This document shows positions 9,790 to 19,954 of a stretch of DNA of 64,000 bases, piece after piece; position 1 is the stretch's first letter, and each line of letters begins with the position of its first letter. The DNA is from Doryteuthis pealeii (lineage: Eukaryota > Mollusca > Cephalopoda > Myopsida > Loliginidae). Below the pieces are notes generated by a model. The model saw only the letters and a program-made list of their open reading frames with translations, searched no databases and had not been told where the DNA came from. The DNA lies in NCBI GenBank assembly GCA_023376005.1, contig CM042138.1, forward strand, positions 99,720,572 through 99,784,571, read 5' to 3'. The position numbers and the translations under genes are program-made.

Positions 9790-10740
9790 CTCTTCAGCTT
9801 TATATTTGTTGTGTATGTTGTTTTTGTAATAAGAGATGAAGGTAGGTAAGAAAATTAAGTAACCATTTTGTTCATTTCCAGCTGTTGAATCCTCTTTTTA
9901 CTTCAATTCATCTGAAAACAAAATTTTGTTACCTAAAATATTTGCTTTATTAAGTAAAACTAAAAGACATTCTTTTTCCAACATCAATTTTATTGAACAA
10001 ATTCCCATTTTGCTCTGCTATCTTCTTCCATCATTTGGATAACTTTATAATTCTATCCTCCAAGAACATCTTATCTTTTGGAATACAGAATGACTCTTGG
10101 AGCCTTTTACAGATTTCCTGGAAATTTTTTTTTTTCATTAATGCAATTCTGTAAAGAACAGAATAAGTAATTTGAAAGTAAAATATCTTCTTTTTAATTT
10201 ATTTAACTTTATTCTATATTCTATATTTTTTTAATTCTATATTTTTATCTCTTTTTTATCTCTTTTTTTAAATCTGAGAAATTTGTAGACATGATGAATT
10301 GAGTGAATTGTAATAAAACAAAGCAACCCGAATCAAGGAGATGAAGGATGATAATACTAAAAATAAGTATTGATAATAACAATGATCAGTACTTTTTATG
10401 TATTTACAAACCCCCCTGCAAAAACAGACTGTGACACAAGGTTTATTTTTAAGCAGAGTTTAACATTGTTGAATTCTGAGTTTTCTTTCTTCTAGACTGA
10501 CTGCATAACAAAGGTTAAAGAATCATTTGGTGATCTAGTGGGAATTGGCTGTTTCAACATGACTTAACCATAAGCTTCATGACTTTTAACCAATAAAAAA
10601 GAAATACAAAGAAAAGTCAAAATTTATCTGCACTTTCGCCATAACTTATCTTTATAATTGTCACACTGTGTTCTATACATATGTGCTTACAGTTGAAATT
10701 GTTGTAGTTATGTGATCAAAGTTTGAGCCTGATCGCACCA
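9790..10740. other. No feature recognised
   Basis: AT-rich with poly-T runs. No coding similarity or repeat family was recognised. Confidence 0.6.
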
Positions 10741-10768
10741 TTTTGCTTAGTGCCTTTACAGTGTAAAC

Positions 10769-11075
10769 ATGGTTGCTTCACAAACAGTTTGCACCAAGGA
10801 AGTGACCTGATTTCTGTTAGAAAGCGTGTCAAGAGCTGAAATTCATTGGGGTGTCTAAGAGTGGATAGAGAAGTTTAAAAGTGGTGGGCTAAGCATGATG
10901 TATGAAGAGAGAGCAGGACTCCCATCAATCTTCACCACTGATGAGAAGATTCAGTAAATTTGAGGGATGGTAATGGAGAACTGGTGAGCTATCATTGATG
11001 AGGTAGCTTGCTCTCTGCAGATTAGTCATGGTTATGCATATCATATCATCTATGATGAAATGGGTTTCATAAAAC
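10769..11075 (+). pseudogene. Mariner-like transposase N-terminal fragment
   Basis: Frames read ESVSRAEIHWGV, EWIEKFKSGGLSMMYEERAG and LPSIFTTDEKIQ, then after a stop AIIDEVACSLQISHGYAYHI and IYDEMGF. This order matches the paired helix-turn-helix DNA-binding region of mariner/SETMAR-type transposases (...RWIxRFKxG...DEERxGRPS...DENI...ISHGSAYxIL...ELGF). Stops interrupt it, and a SINE-1 piece follows directly at 11,088. No catalytic domain is present. Confidence 0.85.
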
Positions 11076-11087
11076 AAGAGTAAACAA

Positions 11088-11183
11088 TCTCCTTGGTCTA
11101 GCGCTATTGAAAAGGGGGATAGGCTCCCTTGCTGTCCAGCTGATACCGAATTTAGGCCACTCTGACGATGACTATGTAGTGGA
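11088..11183 (+). mobile_element. SINE-1, 3' part only
   Basis: Contains 'acaatctccttggtctagcg', 'aaaagggggataggctccc' and 'taggccactctgacgatgac'. It lacks the tRNA head, so it is a 5'-truncated copy that interrupts the mariner fragment. Confidence 0.85.
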
Positions 11184-11189
11184 AATGTT

Positions 11190-11960
11190 CTTTTTTTCTG
11201 CAGTGATCGCATAGTCACTTATGAAATACATCGCTGAAAATTTGGAAGTGTTTTTTTTCTTGCGTGTAGATTTTGTCCGTTGCATCTGAAGTCCATTGAT
11301 GAGGGGTCCGTAGATGAGAGGTAAGACTGGACTTTCATCCTCTATATTATTCTTGTATTAAGAAAAACTACTGTTGTTATTGCATCTGTTTTTTCTATGA
11401 ATAAGTTTGGCTCTACTCAGTTATATCTCCAGACTTAGACAGACTCCACTTTTACAATTGTAGCAGTTTTTTTTTTTTAATTCTCTCAGGTGGACAAAGA
11501 CAAGTAATGTAAGCAAAACAAACTTCAAAGATTACACATTCTCTATTTTGTCTCTTTTTCTACCAATCACTCCTGACATAAATGAAGCCGCCTCCTTTTG
11601 CTCACCTCTGGGAATTTTCATAAGTTCTCATGTCTAGTCTCTCTTCTTCATTTTTTTCTCCACTCTTACTTGCAAGATAGAAAAAAAGAACTGTAAAAGA
11701 ACCAAATTAGCAAGTAAACCTAACTACAAGGAGATAGTTCTCCCAGGGGAGATAATCACACATTTGATTTCATTGTTTTTTTTAGTATTTTTTTCCTTTT
11801 TCATTTCCTTATTATTGTGTGATGTGAGATGGACTATTTTGAGAAGACTTCAGGAAACTAATAAAAATATTCATATCTCCTAAAATATATTTTGGTTAAT
11901 GTGATTACTCAAGAAAAACAGTTTCAACTATATTACTGATTATCCATAAACATCAAATAC
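11190..11960. other. No feature recognised
   Basis: AT-rich. One 'ccaggggagataatcacaca' phrase at about 11,734-11,760 resembles a motif common in molluscan repeats, too short to classify. Confidence 0.55.
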
Positions 11961-11962
11961 AA

Positions 11963-11966
<4 letters not shown>

Positions 11967-12016
<50 letters not shown>

Positions 12017-12175
12017 GAACAAAAAGACAGCGAGTTAGAGTTTGATCATCTCTAACGGGGTCAGACTGGCGGAAGGAGGTATTATGTTGGAAGACCCGAA
12101 ACCCCCCTATGAAACCAGTTAATAACATAACTGACGATGCTGCCCTGCGCTGATTAGTCAGGCCTGCCTTGAACA
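11967..12175. repeat. (TA)n tract and a moderately GC-rich unclassified segment
   Basis: (TA)n at about 11,967-12,012. The following 160 bp (for example 'ctctaacggggtcagactgg') is more GC-rich than its surroundings, ends in another TA run, and matches nothing else I could find in the window. Confidence 0.6.
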
Positions 12176-12344
12176 ATATATATATATAGTTTGCTATATT
12201 TATAAATAAAGAGTGTTCAATATCATTGATAGAGCATATTAAGTTAGGATACCAAAGACATAAAGTCAATGGTGCTTTGCTTAGTAACTCTCAGTTTCTC
12301 ACCAATGCGATTTTCAACATAGTACATACCATACATTTTGATAT

Positions 12345-12790
12345 AACATTTCCATCTTGGTAAATGCAACTTCAGTTTTGATACTTTTTGAGCATACTGT
12401 ATATTTTGAAGAAAATTAATGTTTCATTCATTGTTCATTTCCAATTTGGTAAATACAGCTTCAGTCTTGATACTTTTTGAGCATACTGTATATTTTGAAG
12501 AAAATTAATGTTTCATTCATTGTTCATTTTCAATTGGTAAATACAGCTTCAGTCTTGATACTTTTTGAGCATACTGTATATTTTGAAGAAAATTAATGTT
12601 TCATTCATTGTTCATTTCCAATTTGGTAAATACAGCTTCAGTCTTGATACTTTTTGAGCATACTGTATATTTTGAAGAAAATTAATGTTCATTCATTGCT
12701 TCAGTCACTTTTTTACTGCATATTTCGAAGAAAATTAATGTTCATTCATTCCAATTTGTATATTCAGCTTCCATCTTCTATACTTTATGA
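12345..12790 (+). repeat. 90-bp minisatellite, about 5 units
   Basis: The anchor 'atactttttgagcatactgt' recurs near 12,379, 12,469, 12,558 and 12,648 (spacing 89-90 bp), with a shorter last unit. Units carry 'ggtaaatacagcttcagtct' and 'gaagaaaattaatgtttc'. Same family as 7,550-7,800. Both duplicated blocks begin in this array. Confidence 0.93.
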
Positions 12791-13077
12791 ACACACATTG
12801 TATGTTTTTTAATTCCAAAGAACTAATTGATACATTTATACTTAATTCTGTTGTTTTCTTCTTAAATTCATACTTATTAAAATGATGAAAATTAAAATTA
12901 CTAAATCTTTATAATTGTTTACCTCTGTAAACAAACAAACAAAATTATCACTAATTAGTTGTTTATTCTTATACAAACGAATCTTCCAGAACTTGTTTTA
13001 TATTTGCAAACATATTTACATATCAAAATAAAAAAAATATATCTTCACAAAATCAAATTCATGAAGTTGGAATTACT

Positions 13078-13135
13078 ATCATCATCATCATCATCACCAT
13101 CACCATCATCATAATCATCATCATCAGCAGCAGCA
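13078..13135. repeat. (ATC)n microsatellite
   Basis: Imperfect atc/acc/agc trinucleotide run. The block B equivalent at about 25,283-25,342 has lost phase through single-base indels. Confidence 0.85.
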
Positions 13136-13389
13136 TGTCAACAGACACCTATTATTTGTCTATCTTGCAAGGAAACATCATTAAAACCTGTTGATAGTTG
13201 GCTGCACTAATCTGCTCTTTGCTTAGATTCTTACCATGATTTTTTCTTTTTTTTCTTTTTTTTTCTGTCTTCCAGATGAATTACATTAAAAAATACCGAA
13301 CATCATAAAGTTTTTCATATTTTATAATTCCAGATTTTTTTTAAGATGTTGAAATTGTTAGGTAGTAATTGTTGAGTAGATCTTGGTTT

Positions 13390-14360
13390 AGACAGACAAG
13401 GCTGGTTGGTTTGTTGGTTGGTTGGTTGGTTGGTTGGTGGATTTTTATGGCATGTCAACCCTTGGGTTATTTTATGCCAAAGATATTTTTCTTTTACACA
13501 TTCTTGTTAGGTATTCAAATTTTCTTAAAACACATTTTTTTAAACACATTTTTTAAAACTCACTTTTGATCTAATCAACCCGGAGATAGGACCCTAACAG
13601 GTACTACCACTCCGGGTCAGACTGGACCTGGGAGTAATGGCAATGAAAGGGTACTCATCACTCCCCCAGAGCTCCAGAACTGGTACCTCACCACTAGATG
13701 CAGTTAGTATCATACTCAGGATACTAAGACCCTCATCCACCACCTTCTAACATATATATAATAAAAAGTGGCGTGTGGTCTAATGGTTAAAGTCATAGGA
13801 AATGGACTCGTCAATGCGAGTTCAATTCTTGGATGAAGCCATTGGCATTTCACATGGCGCTAATACCCTTGGGAAAGGTATGAATCCAATTTTCCCTCCA
13901 GCTATGGATAAATAGCAGGGCAGACTGGACTCTTTAACCATGGCTAGGTAACCAGTCTAGGAGAAGGAAAACTCTGAATTCAAACCTGTTAAACTCCGCT
14001 TAAGAAATTGACCTTGTGTTGCATCCTGCTCGTGTGGAGGGGTTGGTAAATATATATATAATAAAAAGTGTTGGGAGTTTATCATAAGAGCAATACGGTT
14101 GTGACAATCATATAGGTTCTATGGCTTGACTGGACCAGCCAATTGGTCAGAGAGAGCCCTCTCTGACCACCCATTTAGCTCAATTAAGAGCCAAAATGGA
14201 GTGTTGCATTTCACGGACTGCTCAGCCAACAGGATTCCATCCTTAAGCATCATGACTCACCATCCACGGCCAACAGGTGGCCCCATCAAGGGTGGGGTCT
14301 TACTTCTCTGCAAAGGAGCTGTTGGTGTATACTACTGTCTCAGCTGACAGGGCTAAGCAG
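13390..14360 (+). mobile_element. Repeat family X, near-complete copy interrupted by a SINE-2
   Basis: Starts with tggt-rich repeats and 'tatggcatgtcaaccc', passes 'gtactaccactccgggtcag' and 'gacctgggagtaatggcaa', then after the SINE-2 resumes with 'cataagagcaatacggttg' and 'tggccccatcaagggtgggg', ending near 'cagctgacagggct'. The copy at 53,620-54,245 has the same two halves joined without the SINE, which shows the SINE is an insertion. No reading frame is conserved. It is probably a non-autonomous element of unknown class. Confidence 0.8.
13752..14070 (+). mobile_element. SINE-2 with 19-bp target-site duplication
   Basis: The SINE body lies at 13,771-14,051, from 'gcgtggtctaatggttaa'-like head (read gcgtgtggtctaatggtt) to the tail 'ggggttggtaaatatata'. 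It is flanked by identical copies of atatatataataaaaagtg at 13,752-13,770 and 14,052-14,070. This marks target-primed reverse transcription by a LINE machinery. The host is family X. Confidence 0.93.
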
Positions 14361-14589
14361 ACAAAGGTTCTCCAAGCAACCTTTATATGTTAGGCCTCCC
14401 ACCAATGCTAATCTGTTTCAACATAATAGAAAGATGAAAAGAAGGAAAGAAAGAAAAAAAAAGAGTGAGAGTTAAATCAAGATTATTATACTTTTTACAT
14501 TAGCTCTTAAGTAAACATATTAAACGTTGTAATAATAAATTATCATACTGTGGTATATCTACAGGCCCTGCTAGAAACAATAATTTCTG

Positions 14590-15045
14590 TTGGTTGTTTG
14601 GTTTGTTGTTTGGTTTAATGGTATATCAATTCTTATGGGTTATTCAATGCCAAATCATGCTTTTTTATTCATATGATTTGTTTGCAGAAATTAATTAACT
14701 TCATATGTATTAACTACATTAACTTTATATGTATTAATAAATACTGATATTTGACCCTCAGCCACCATCTTCTAGCACCCATATGATAAAAAGGGTTGGG
14801 TGCTTACCATAAGAACAATTTGATGAATACAGTTAGGACAATTATATAAGTACTAAGGCTTGACATACCCAGTGAATTAAATGGGTCTTCTCTAAGAACC
14901 AAAGTGAAGTATTGCATGCCACTTAACACCTGGGTCACAGACCACTCAGTCATCGCAATCCTGTCATTAGGCATTACTGGTCACCAACCATGGCCAAAAA
15001 TAGGCTCAATTGGAGGGGGTACTGTCATTACAACTCTGCAGTCAG
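14590..15045 (+). mobile_element. Repeat family X, diverged second copy
   Basis: Same order of parts as the neighbouring copy: ttggttgtttggtttgttg head, 'aatggtatatcaattcttat', then 'ataaaaagggttgggtgctt', 'tactaaggcttgacataccc' and 'aaccatggccaaaaatagg'. The central 'ggacctgggagtaatgg' part is missing. Confidence 0.7.
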
Positions 15046-15049
15046 CTAA

Positions 15050-15540
15050 TGTTACATAATTCATGGGTAGCCTGTGAATTATGTAAGTAGTGTAGATATA
15101 ATTTGAATTGAGTTCATTAAAAATTCAAACCGGAGAGTTGAGTTGAAAGTTACTGCTGATCATTATGATTGGCAAGTGGTAAACTCTGCTTGAACCCCCC
15201 CCACTCCCCAAAGAAATGTGCAAATAGAAACGTGTGAACAGAAGTTAAGTTTTAGTCAGTTGCAGCCAGTCACTCATCAAAAGAAGACATTCTCTCAAGA
15301 TGTTGCTTCTGACCGTGCAGTTTCAAAAATACTTGTGCTGGGGTTGTTTTAATAAAAAAAACATGGAAAAACAGCAAGTCTTTGTTAATTAATCAACAAG
15401 AGAGAAAATCAACCAAATCAGAAGAAAGGCCAACAAAAATGCCAGAAAACAAGTAAGCAGAGAAAAGAAGTAAAAAACAAAACTATCATCCCTCATCCCG
15501 TCTTCCCCTCGGAGAAGGGTGGGGTCCAGTGTGCTTCGCC
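15050..15540 (+). mobile_element. Repeat family Y, plus-strand copy
   Basis: Begins with a small palindrome (acataattcatggg ... tgaattatgt), then 'cggagagttgagttgaaag', 'caaaagaagacattctc', 'ataaaaaaaacatgg' and 'aaaactatcatcc'. The block at 19,955-20,500 is the same element reversed, and 51,590-51,960 is a relative. It could be an LTR (AATAAA-like signal near 15,350) or a MITE. No ORF is supported. Confidence 0.6.
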
Positions 15541-15758
15541 ACTGGACGGTTAAGTCAAAATTAATAGCGTTGATCCCAGGGGGCTTTCCCCCAAGGCAAT
15601 ACCTGCCCCCTTGGGGGCGGGGCTTGGTTTATTGCCCAGCGCCTGAGGCGCCCCCTTGAGGGGGAATGCCGACGGGATCGACGCAATTTTTGTTCGCCCA
15701 CGTAAAAATGAGACCTTTGTGTCCAGCCCATACAAGTGGGGCATGAGGCAAATACATC

Positions 15759-15760
<2 letters not shown>
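15540..15760. other. GC-rich segment with nested short hairpins
   Basis: A roughly 200-bp island much richer in G+C than its surroundings. It has stems such as cccagggggctttccccc, cccccttgggggcgg and gcgcctgaggcgc. It borders family Y on one side and a (CT)n tract (15,762-15,820) on the other. Frames through it shift between blocks A and B. Function and origin unknown. Confidence 0.6.

Positions 15761-15761
<1 letters not shown>

Positions 15762-15820
<59 letters not shown>
15762..15820. repeat. (CT)n microsatellite
   Basis: Near-perfect CT repeat. The block B equivalent (27,959-28,019) has two interruptions. Confidence 0.95.
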
Positions 15821-15824
<4 letters not shown>

Positions 15825-15840
15825 TATATACCCAGCTGAT

Positions 15841-16650
15841 TAATTACACTGGTTTACAAAAAAATATTTTTTGTCTGAGGCAAGAATGTGAATAGGTGTT
15901 TTTACTAATTTGGGTGTGCTGAATTCAAATTTATAAACAGTTTTGCTCTATCACCTCTAGTTTTCTGTCTGTTAAATAGTCTCATTTCAGTATATACAGA
16001 GTATATACGTGCTTATTTTCACAGTTGCAGCAGCTTATTACAAATAAAACAGGATAGATAAAGAACATTGACGGAATAAATATACTTGGATGACACAATG
16101 TACACAATTCAGAAAGAATTAGCCTTGTTGAGGCATCCTCGTGTTTTGACGAGCTTGAAACTATTGGAGAATATGAAAAAAACAAACAAAGTAAAATTAA
16201 ATCATATGTAAGGCAATAAAATGTGCGTCGTTGGAAATTGTAATACAAATATATACCCAAAAGATTGTGTAACAAAATTGTCGAGGGATACCTTCCTCCT
16301 GCGCTGCCTGCCAGTGCACTACTGGCTGTTGATTGAGACATGTTGGCTATGCTTAACTGCCAAAATCCGTCTTGATATATAGCTATATATATATAATGTA
16401 ATGCTATCACTTATATTTATTGCATAATAACTAAAAAAGAGGACATAAGTCACACAATATTAGAAATTAACCCTGAATGCATATACACCTTTATGTACAG
16501 TATGTGTTCAAAATGTACAGTATGCATATCTAAAAAATTAGAGGTGATGAGTAAAAACGGATTTCAAATCTAAATTCAGCACCCCCAAATTAGGTTAAAA
16601 CAGCTATTTTTGTGCTTGCCTCAATTTCTTTGTAAACCAGTGTTATTAGT
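15841..16650. mobile_element. TIR element, about 810 bp, with arms of about 125 bp
   Basis: Left end (cactggtttacaaa, then 'aatttgggtgtgctgaattc' and 'tatcacctctagtttt') is mirrored at the right end (reverse complement of 16,525-16,650). The arms are imperfect but colinear. A non-autonomous DNA transposon is likely. The interior holds a 142-codon minus-strand frame (15,982-16,410) that is broken in block B, so it is probably not coding. No transposase motif was seen. Confidence 0.72.
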
Positions 16651-16689
16651 GAAATAGATCACTATTCTAGTAGTGACCTCCCCCCCCCA

Positions 16690-16926
16690 CAAAGTGGAGT
16701 TTAAGAGGTCTGAATTCAGAGTTTTCCTTCTCCTAAACTGGTTGCCTAACCAAGGTTAAAGAGCCCAGTCTACCCAACTATTTACCCATAGCTGGTGGTA
16801 GAGTAGTTGGATTCATACTTTTCCTGAGGGTATTAGCGCTATATGAACTGTAGTTTTGTCCAAGATTTGAACTCTGGATGATGAGTCCATTTCTTATGAC
16901 TCTAACGATTACGCCACGTGCCTCTA
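16690..16926 (-). mobile_element. SINE-2, minus strand
   Basis: The minus strand reads a head near 'gtaatcgttagagtcataag', B box 'agagttcaaatcttgg', body 'aaaagtatgaatccaac' and 'agctatgggtaaatagttgg', ending at 'cttaaactccacttt'. The tail is truncated at a C run. Confidence 0.88.
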
Positions 16927-16930
16927 ACTT

Positions 16931-17600
16931 AAGTGGGTATATAACACTAACATGGCCTAATATTTTCTGTATTAATCAGACAAATATTTTATTTTAATCT
17001 TGACAACCCATTTTTTCTTGAATTAGAGGAAAATAGAAAAAATACCCATAGGCTTGTTGCATTAAATCCAAAATCGATTTTCTGAGGCCGAGCAAGGCTA
17101 TAAAACAGCGCAAGAATCACTCAATATAAATTAGATTTTCTAACCCCTAAAAGCAATCTGTTTTAAAATTTATGAAGCATATTCAGGGGAAATTGCAGGA
17201 TATTTCATCTTTGTTTCATCCTCTAATTCAGTTTTTTATATACAGGGAAATGATGTTACATAGAATAGAAATAAAAATAAAAACTATAATTTCCTGTTAA
17301 CAAAACTTATGATTTCCTCAAATAATTTCGTTTTGGTTTTTTCAGGATCACCCTCGGCAAGTTCCTTTCAACTTTTTATGTTTGATATTTATTTAGCTTA
17401 TATTTGTGTTGCAGACATTCAAAAAAGTATAGGAAGATTGTGTAGTACCAATTATTCAAATGGGGTTGGTCAGTATGTCTTAAAAATCATCATTCAAAAT
17501 TTTGGCTTTTATTTCAGATCGAACATAGACTGTTTGTGAGAAATGTGTAACTATCTCAGCCGCAAGATAGTCACTTGAATTTTTCTTATACTTGAAATTA
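16931..17600. other. No feature recognised
   Basis: AT-rich sequence with poly-A tracts. No repeat family or coding similarity was recognised apart from being duplicated in block B. Confidence 0.6.
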
Positions 17601-17607
17601 CTTAAGT

Positions 17608-17846
17608 TGTCTGGTCATTAATTCATTGGCATTTCAGTCTCAGAAGACTATAATATAGTTCTTGTGCCCCTGAAGTTACAGCGCCCCTGTGACTGTGAAG
17701 TCCAATGTTCAAAAAACATTCTTGACCAACGATGTTGTATGTAAAGGCCGTCTCTGAAGATATTGATGTGCTGGATCCTTGTTGCCACTGCTTTCTTCTG
17801 GACCTCCTGGCTTCATGGTGTTGCACCAGGGTGTCTGGTCATTAAT
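17608..17846. mobile_element. Unclassified 209-bp insertion with 15-bp target-site duplication
   Basis: tgtctggtcattaat occurs at 17,608-17,622 and again at 17,832-17,846, enclosing 209 bp that match no other part of the window outside block B. Perfect flanking repeats of this length suggest retroposition. No A-tail or clear pol III boxes were found. The same pair is at 29,802 and 30,027 in block B. Confidence 0.6.
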
Positions 17847-17908
17847 ATAATGCTTAATCATCATATGAAAGGGAAACAACTCATACTTTATTATTATTTT
17901 CAAAATTT

Positions 17909-18246
17909 GCAAGGGTTAGTCAAAAAGTAATGCCACTTTGTTTAGGACAGGTATACTTACCAACCCAGGAACATCTATCATACATCAAAATGAAGCTGAT
18001 CCTCTGTAGATCACATCTCTACTTCTCCACATAGTCACCATTTCTCTCAATAGCAAAGTTCCACCTTTGAATGAGAGCATGTATCCTTGCCCCGTAAATT
18101 TCTGTTGACTGTTCTTTGAGCCACTTCTTCACTCCAGATTTCACTTCCTTGCCACTGGAATAATGTTTTTCTCTCAAACCCTCTTTCATGGGGCCAAAGA
18201 AATGATAGTCTGAAAGCGCTAAATCTGGTGAGTATGGAGGATGCAT
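17909..18246 (-). pseudogene. Mariner transposase C-terminal fragment
   Basis: Minus-strand ORF of 75 codons starts MHPPYSPDLALSDYHFF and ends RWNFAIERNGDYVEK. PYSPDLALSDYHFF carries the third aspartate of the DD34D triad. Downstream, the 3' inverted terminus is present (read on plus as gcaagggttagtcaaaaag). The first two catalytic residues and the DNA-binding domain are absent, so it cannot transpose. Block B has lost 21 bp within this frame. Confidence 0.92.
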
Positions 18247-18249
18247 TAA

Positions 18250-18800
18250 AGTTGTTCAGTCAACAGAATTAACCTTGTGTTACATCCAGTTTGTGTGGAG
18301 AGGTTGGTAACTATATAAGTTGGAACGTTTTAAGTGTATTGCTCTTATAAAATCAGGTTTTTACAAACTTCTCTGCATTAGGAGAGTAAAGTGCATAGCA
18401 AGATTTTTTGAATGTGAAACCCACACAATTTTTAGGTGAATACATCAAGACCTCCCCCAGTTTGATTGGCTCTTTCCCACATATGTGAAGACATAACCTT
18501 AGTACAATTCCATTAATGAAATGAGGAGGTGCTACTTGGGAGATAGATCCTCTGCAACTAGGCTTATACTATTTTCTATATATCATAAATATCCAACAAA
18601 ATATCAATGAAAGTTGATTTGTAACAGATTCAACATGTTTCCTAATTCAATTGTTCACCATTCTTTTAAAATTCAAAGCTTAATTTGTTTCTGAACATTT
18701 TGCAGTTGACTAAATGAATTATATTTATTATTCTGCTATAATTATTAATCTAATTAGATCTTCAATAAATTTGAGTCCATTTCCATTTTGCTGGAAATTT
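18250..18800. other. No feature recognised
   Basis: Starts with a short SINE-2-tail-like piece (accttgtgttacatcc, gtgtggagaggttgg) at 18,270-18,312. The rest is AT-rich without a recognised element. Confidence 0.55.
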
Positions 18801-18817
18801 ATGTTTTATTTAGCTCA

Positions 18818-19050
18818 GTTGGTAGAGCGTCCGACTAGGAACCCCAAGGTTCCTGGTTCGATACTGGCCATCGCCAACTCAGCGCATGGGTAGCACAGGG
18901 ATCTATGCAGTAAAGTAAGGAGCGGGTGGTAGGTGTTGTGCTCCACCTCAGATGTGAAAACAATCTCCTTGGTTTAGCGCCTATGAAAAGGGAATAGACT
19001 CCCTCACTGTTTGGCTGGTACCGACTTTAGGCCACCCTGACGACTTTACT
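18818..19050 (+). mobile_element. SINE-1, nearly full-length
   Basis: The tRNA-like head is clear: 'tttagctcagttggtagagc' (A box) and 'ggttcctggttcgatactgg' (B box). The body has 'atgggtagcacagggatct', 'caatctccttggtttagcg' and 'taggccaccctgacgac'. The first few bases of the head are missing. It could be taken for a tRNA gene, but the anticodon arm does not fold properly and the 3' body is SINE. Confidence 0.93.
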
Positions 19051-19559
19051 TTTTTTACTTATAAATGAATAAAAAATCTAAACAACAAAACAAATGTATA
19101 GACAACCTACATACAGCACTTAAAGTATACCATATCACAACATATGTCACCTTCATATAAATGCAATTTGTAAAGGCATGAGTCAATTATTCCCTGAGTC
19201 AAGACTTACCACCAGTCATCTTGATCATGAATTTTTTTTTTTTTTGGTGAGGATGCTTTTTTGAATGATAATGTTGCTTTGAATGTTTTCTGTCTAATCC
19301 ACTCGATCTTTCTTTTCTATGTTTAATGGTATACCAACCTTTTTAAGTTATTTAATGCAAAAGCCATCTGTAGCATAATTATGGTCTACGGAGAATTTTA
19401 GGATTGAAAAGAAAATAGTAATTGGATTTCTGGAGAAAGTAGAAAAAGAAATAAAAACTAAAAGAGGCCAAAGGTTGAAAGGGTAAACATTCAACGGGTG
19501 CAAACCATTGATCAACCAATGACCCCAGAACTAGAGTTAAAAAATAAAAACGGAAGTTC

Positions 19560-19643
19560 CAGGTTTAGGACAAACTAGGCTCTTTAACTTTGGTTAGGCA
19601 ACCAGTTTAGGAGAAGGAAAACACTGAATTCAAACCTGTTAAA

Positions 19644-19722
<79 letters not shown>
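19560..19722 (+). mobile_element. SINE-2 3' fragment followed by (CT)n
   Basis: 'ctctttaactttggttaggc', 'ccagtttaggagaaggaaa' and 'ttcaaacctgttaaatt' are the SINE-2 3' half. It passes into a (CT)n tract at about 19,648-19,722. Confidence 0.85.
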
Positions 19723-19729
<7 letters not shown>

Positions 19730-19954
19730 GAACCCACAAGCCTAGGAAGAAATAAACAACCGCTTTTTGACTATAAGACTTTCATATGTTGTTACTCTGA
19801 ATTAACGAGGGCTACTACTACTAACGACTACTACTACAACCCGACTTGGCCCCTACGCAACACATTTTTACTTACCCAATGGTAAAGCAGAGATAACACT
19901 CAGAATATATCATTTACCTCATATATATAGCAAAGGATAGCTCAAAACACATTA

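Noticed and set aside
10937..10960. Hammerhead core at 'ctgatgagaagattc'
   Set aside because: There is a CTGATGA, but no GAAA with paired stems follows, and the sequence is explained as mariner coding sequence (TTDEKI).
12121..12175. Hammerhead-like 'ctgacgatgctgccc'
   Set aside because: CTGACGA fits the core, but no GAAA box or stem III was found downstream.
15982..16410. The longest ORF in the window (142 codons, minus strand) as a gene
   Set aside because: It lies inside a TIR element, and single-base indels break it in the otherwise near-identical block B. No domain was recognised.
18818..18890. A tRNA gene ('tagctcagttggtagagcgt' and 'ggttcgatac')
   Set aside because: The A and B boxes are good, but the rest does not fold into a cloverleaf and continues into the SINE-1 body shared with at least seven other loci.
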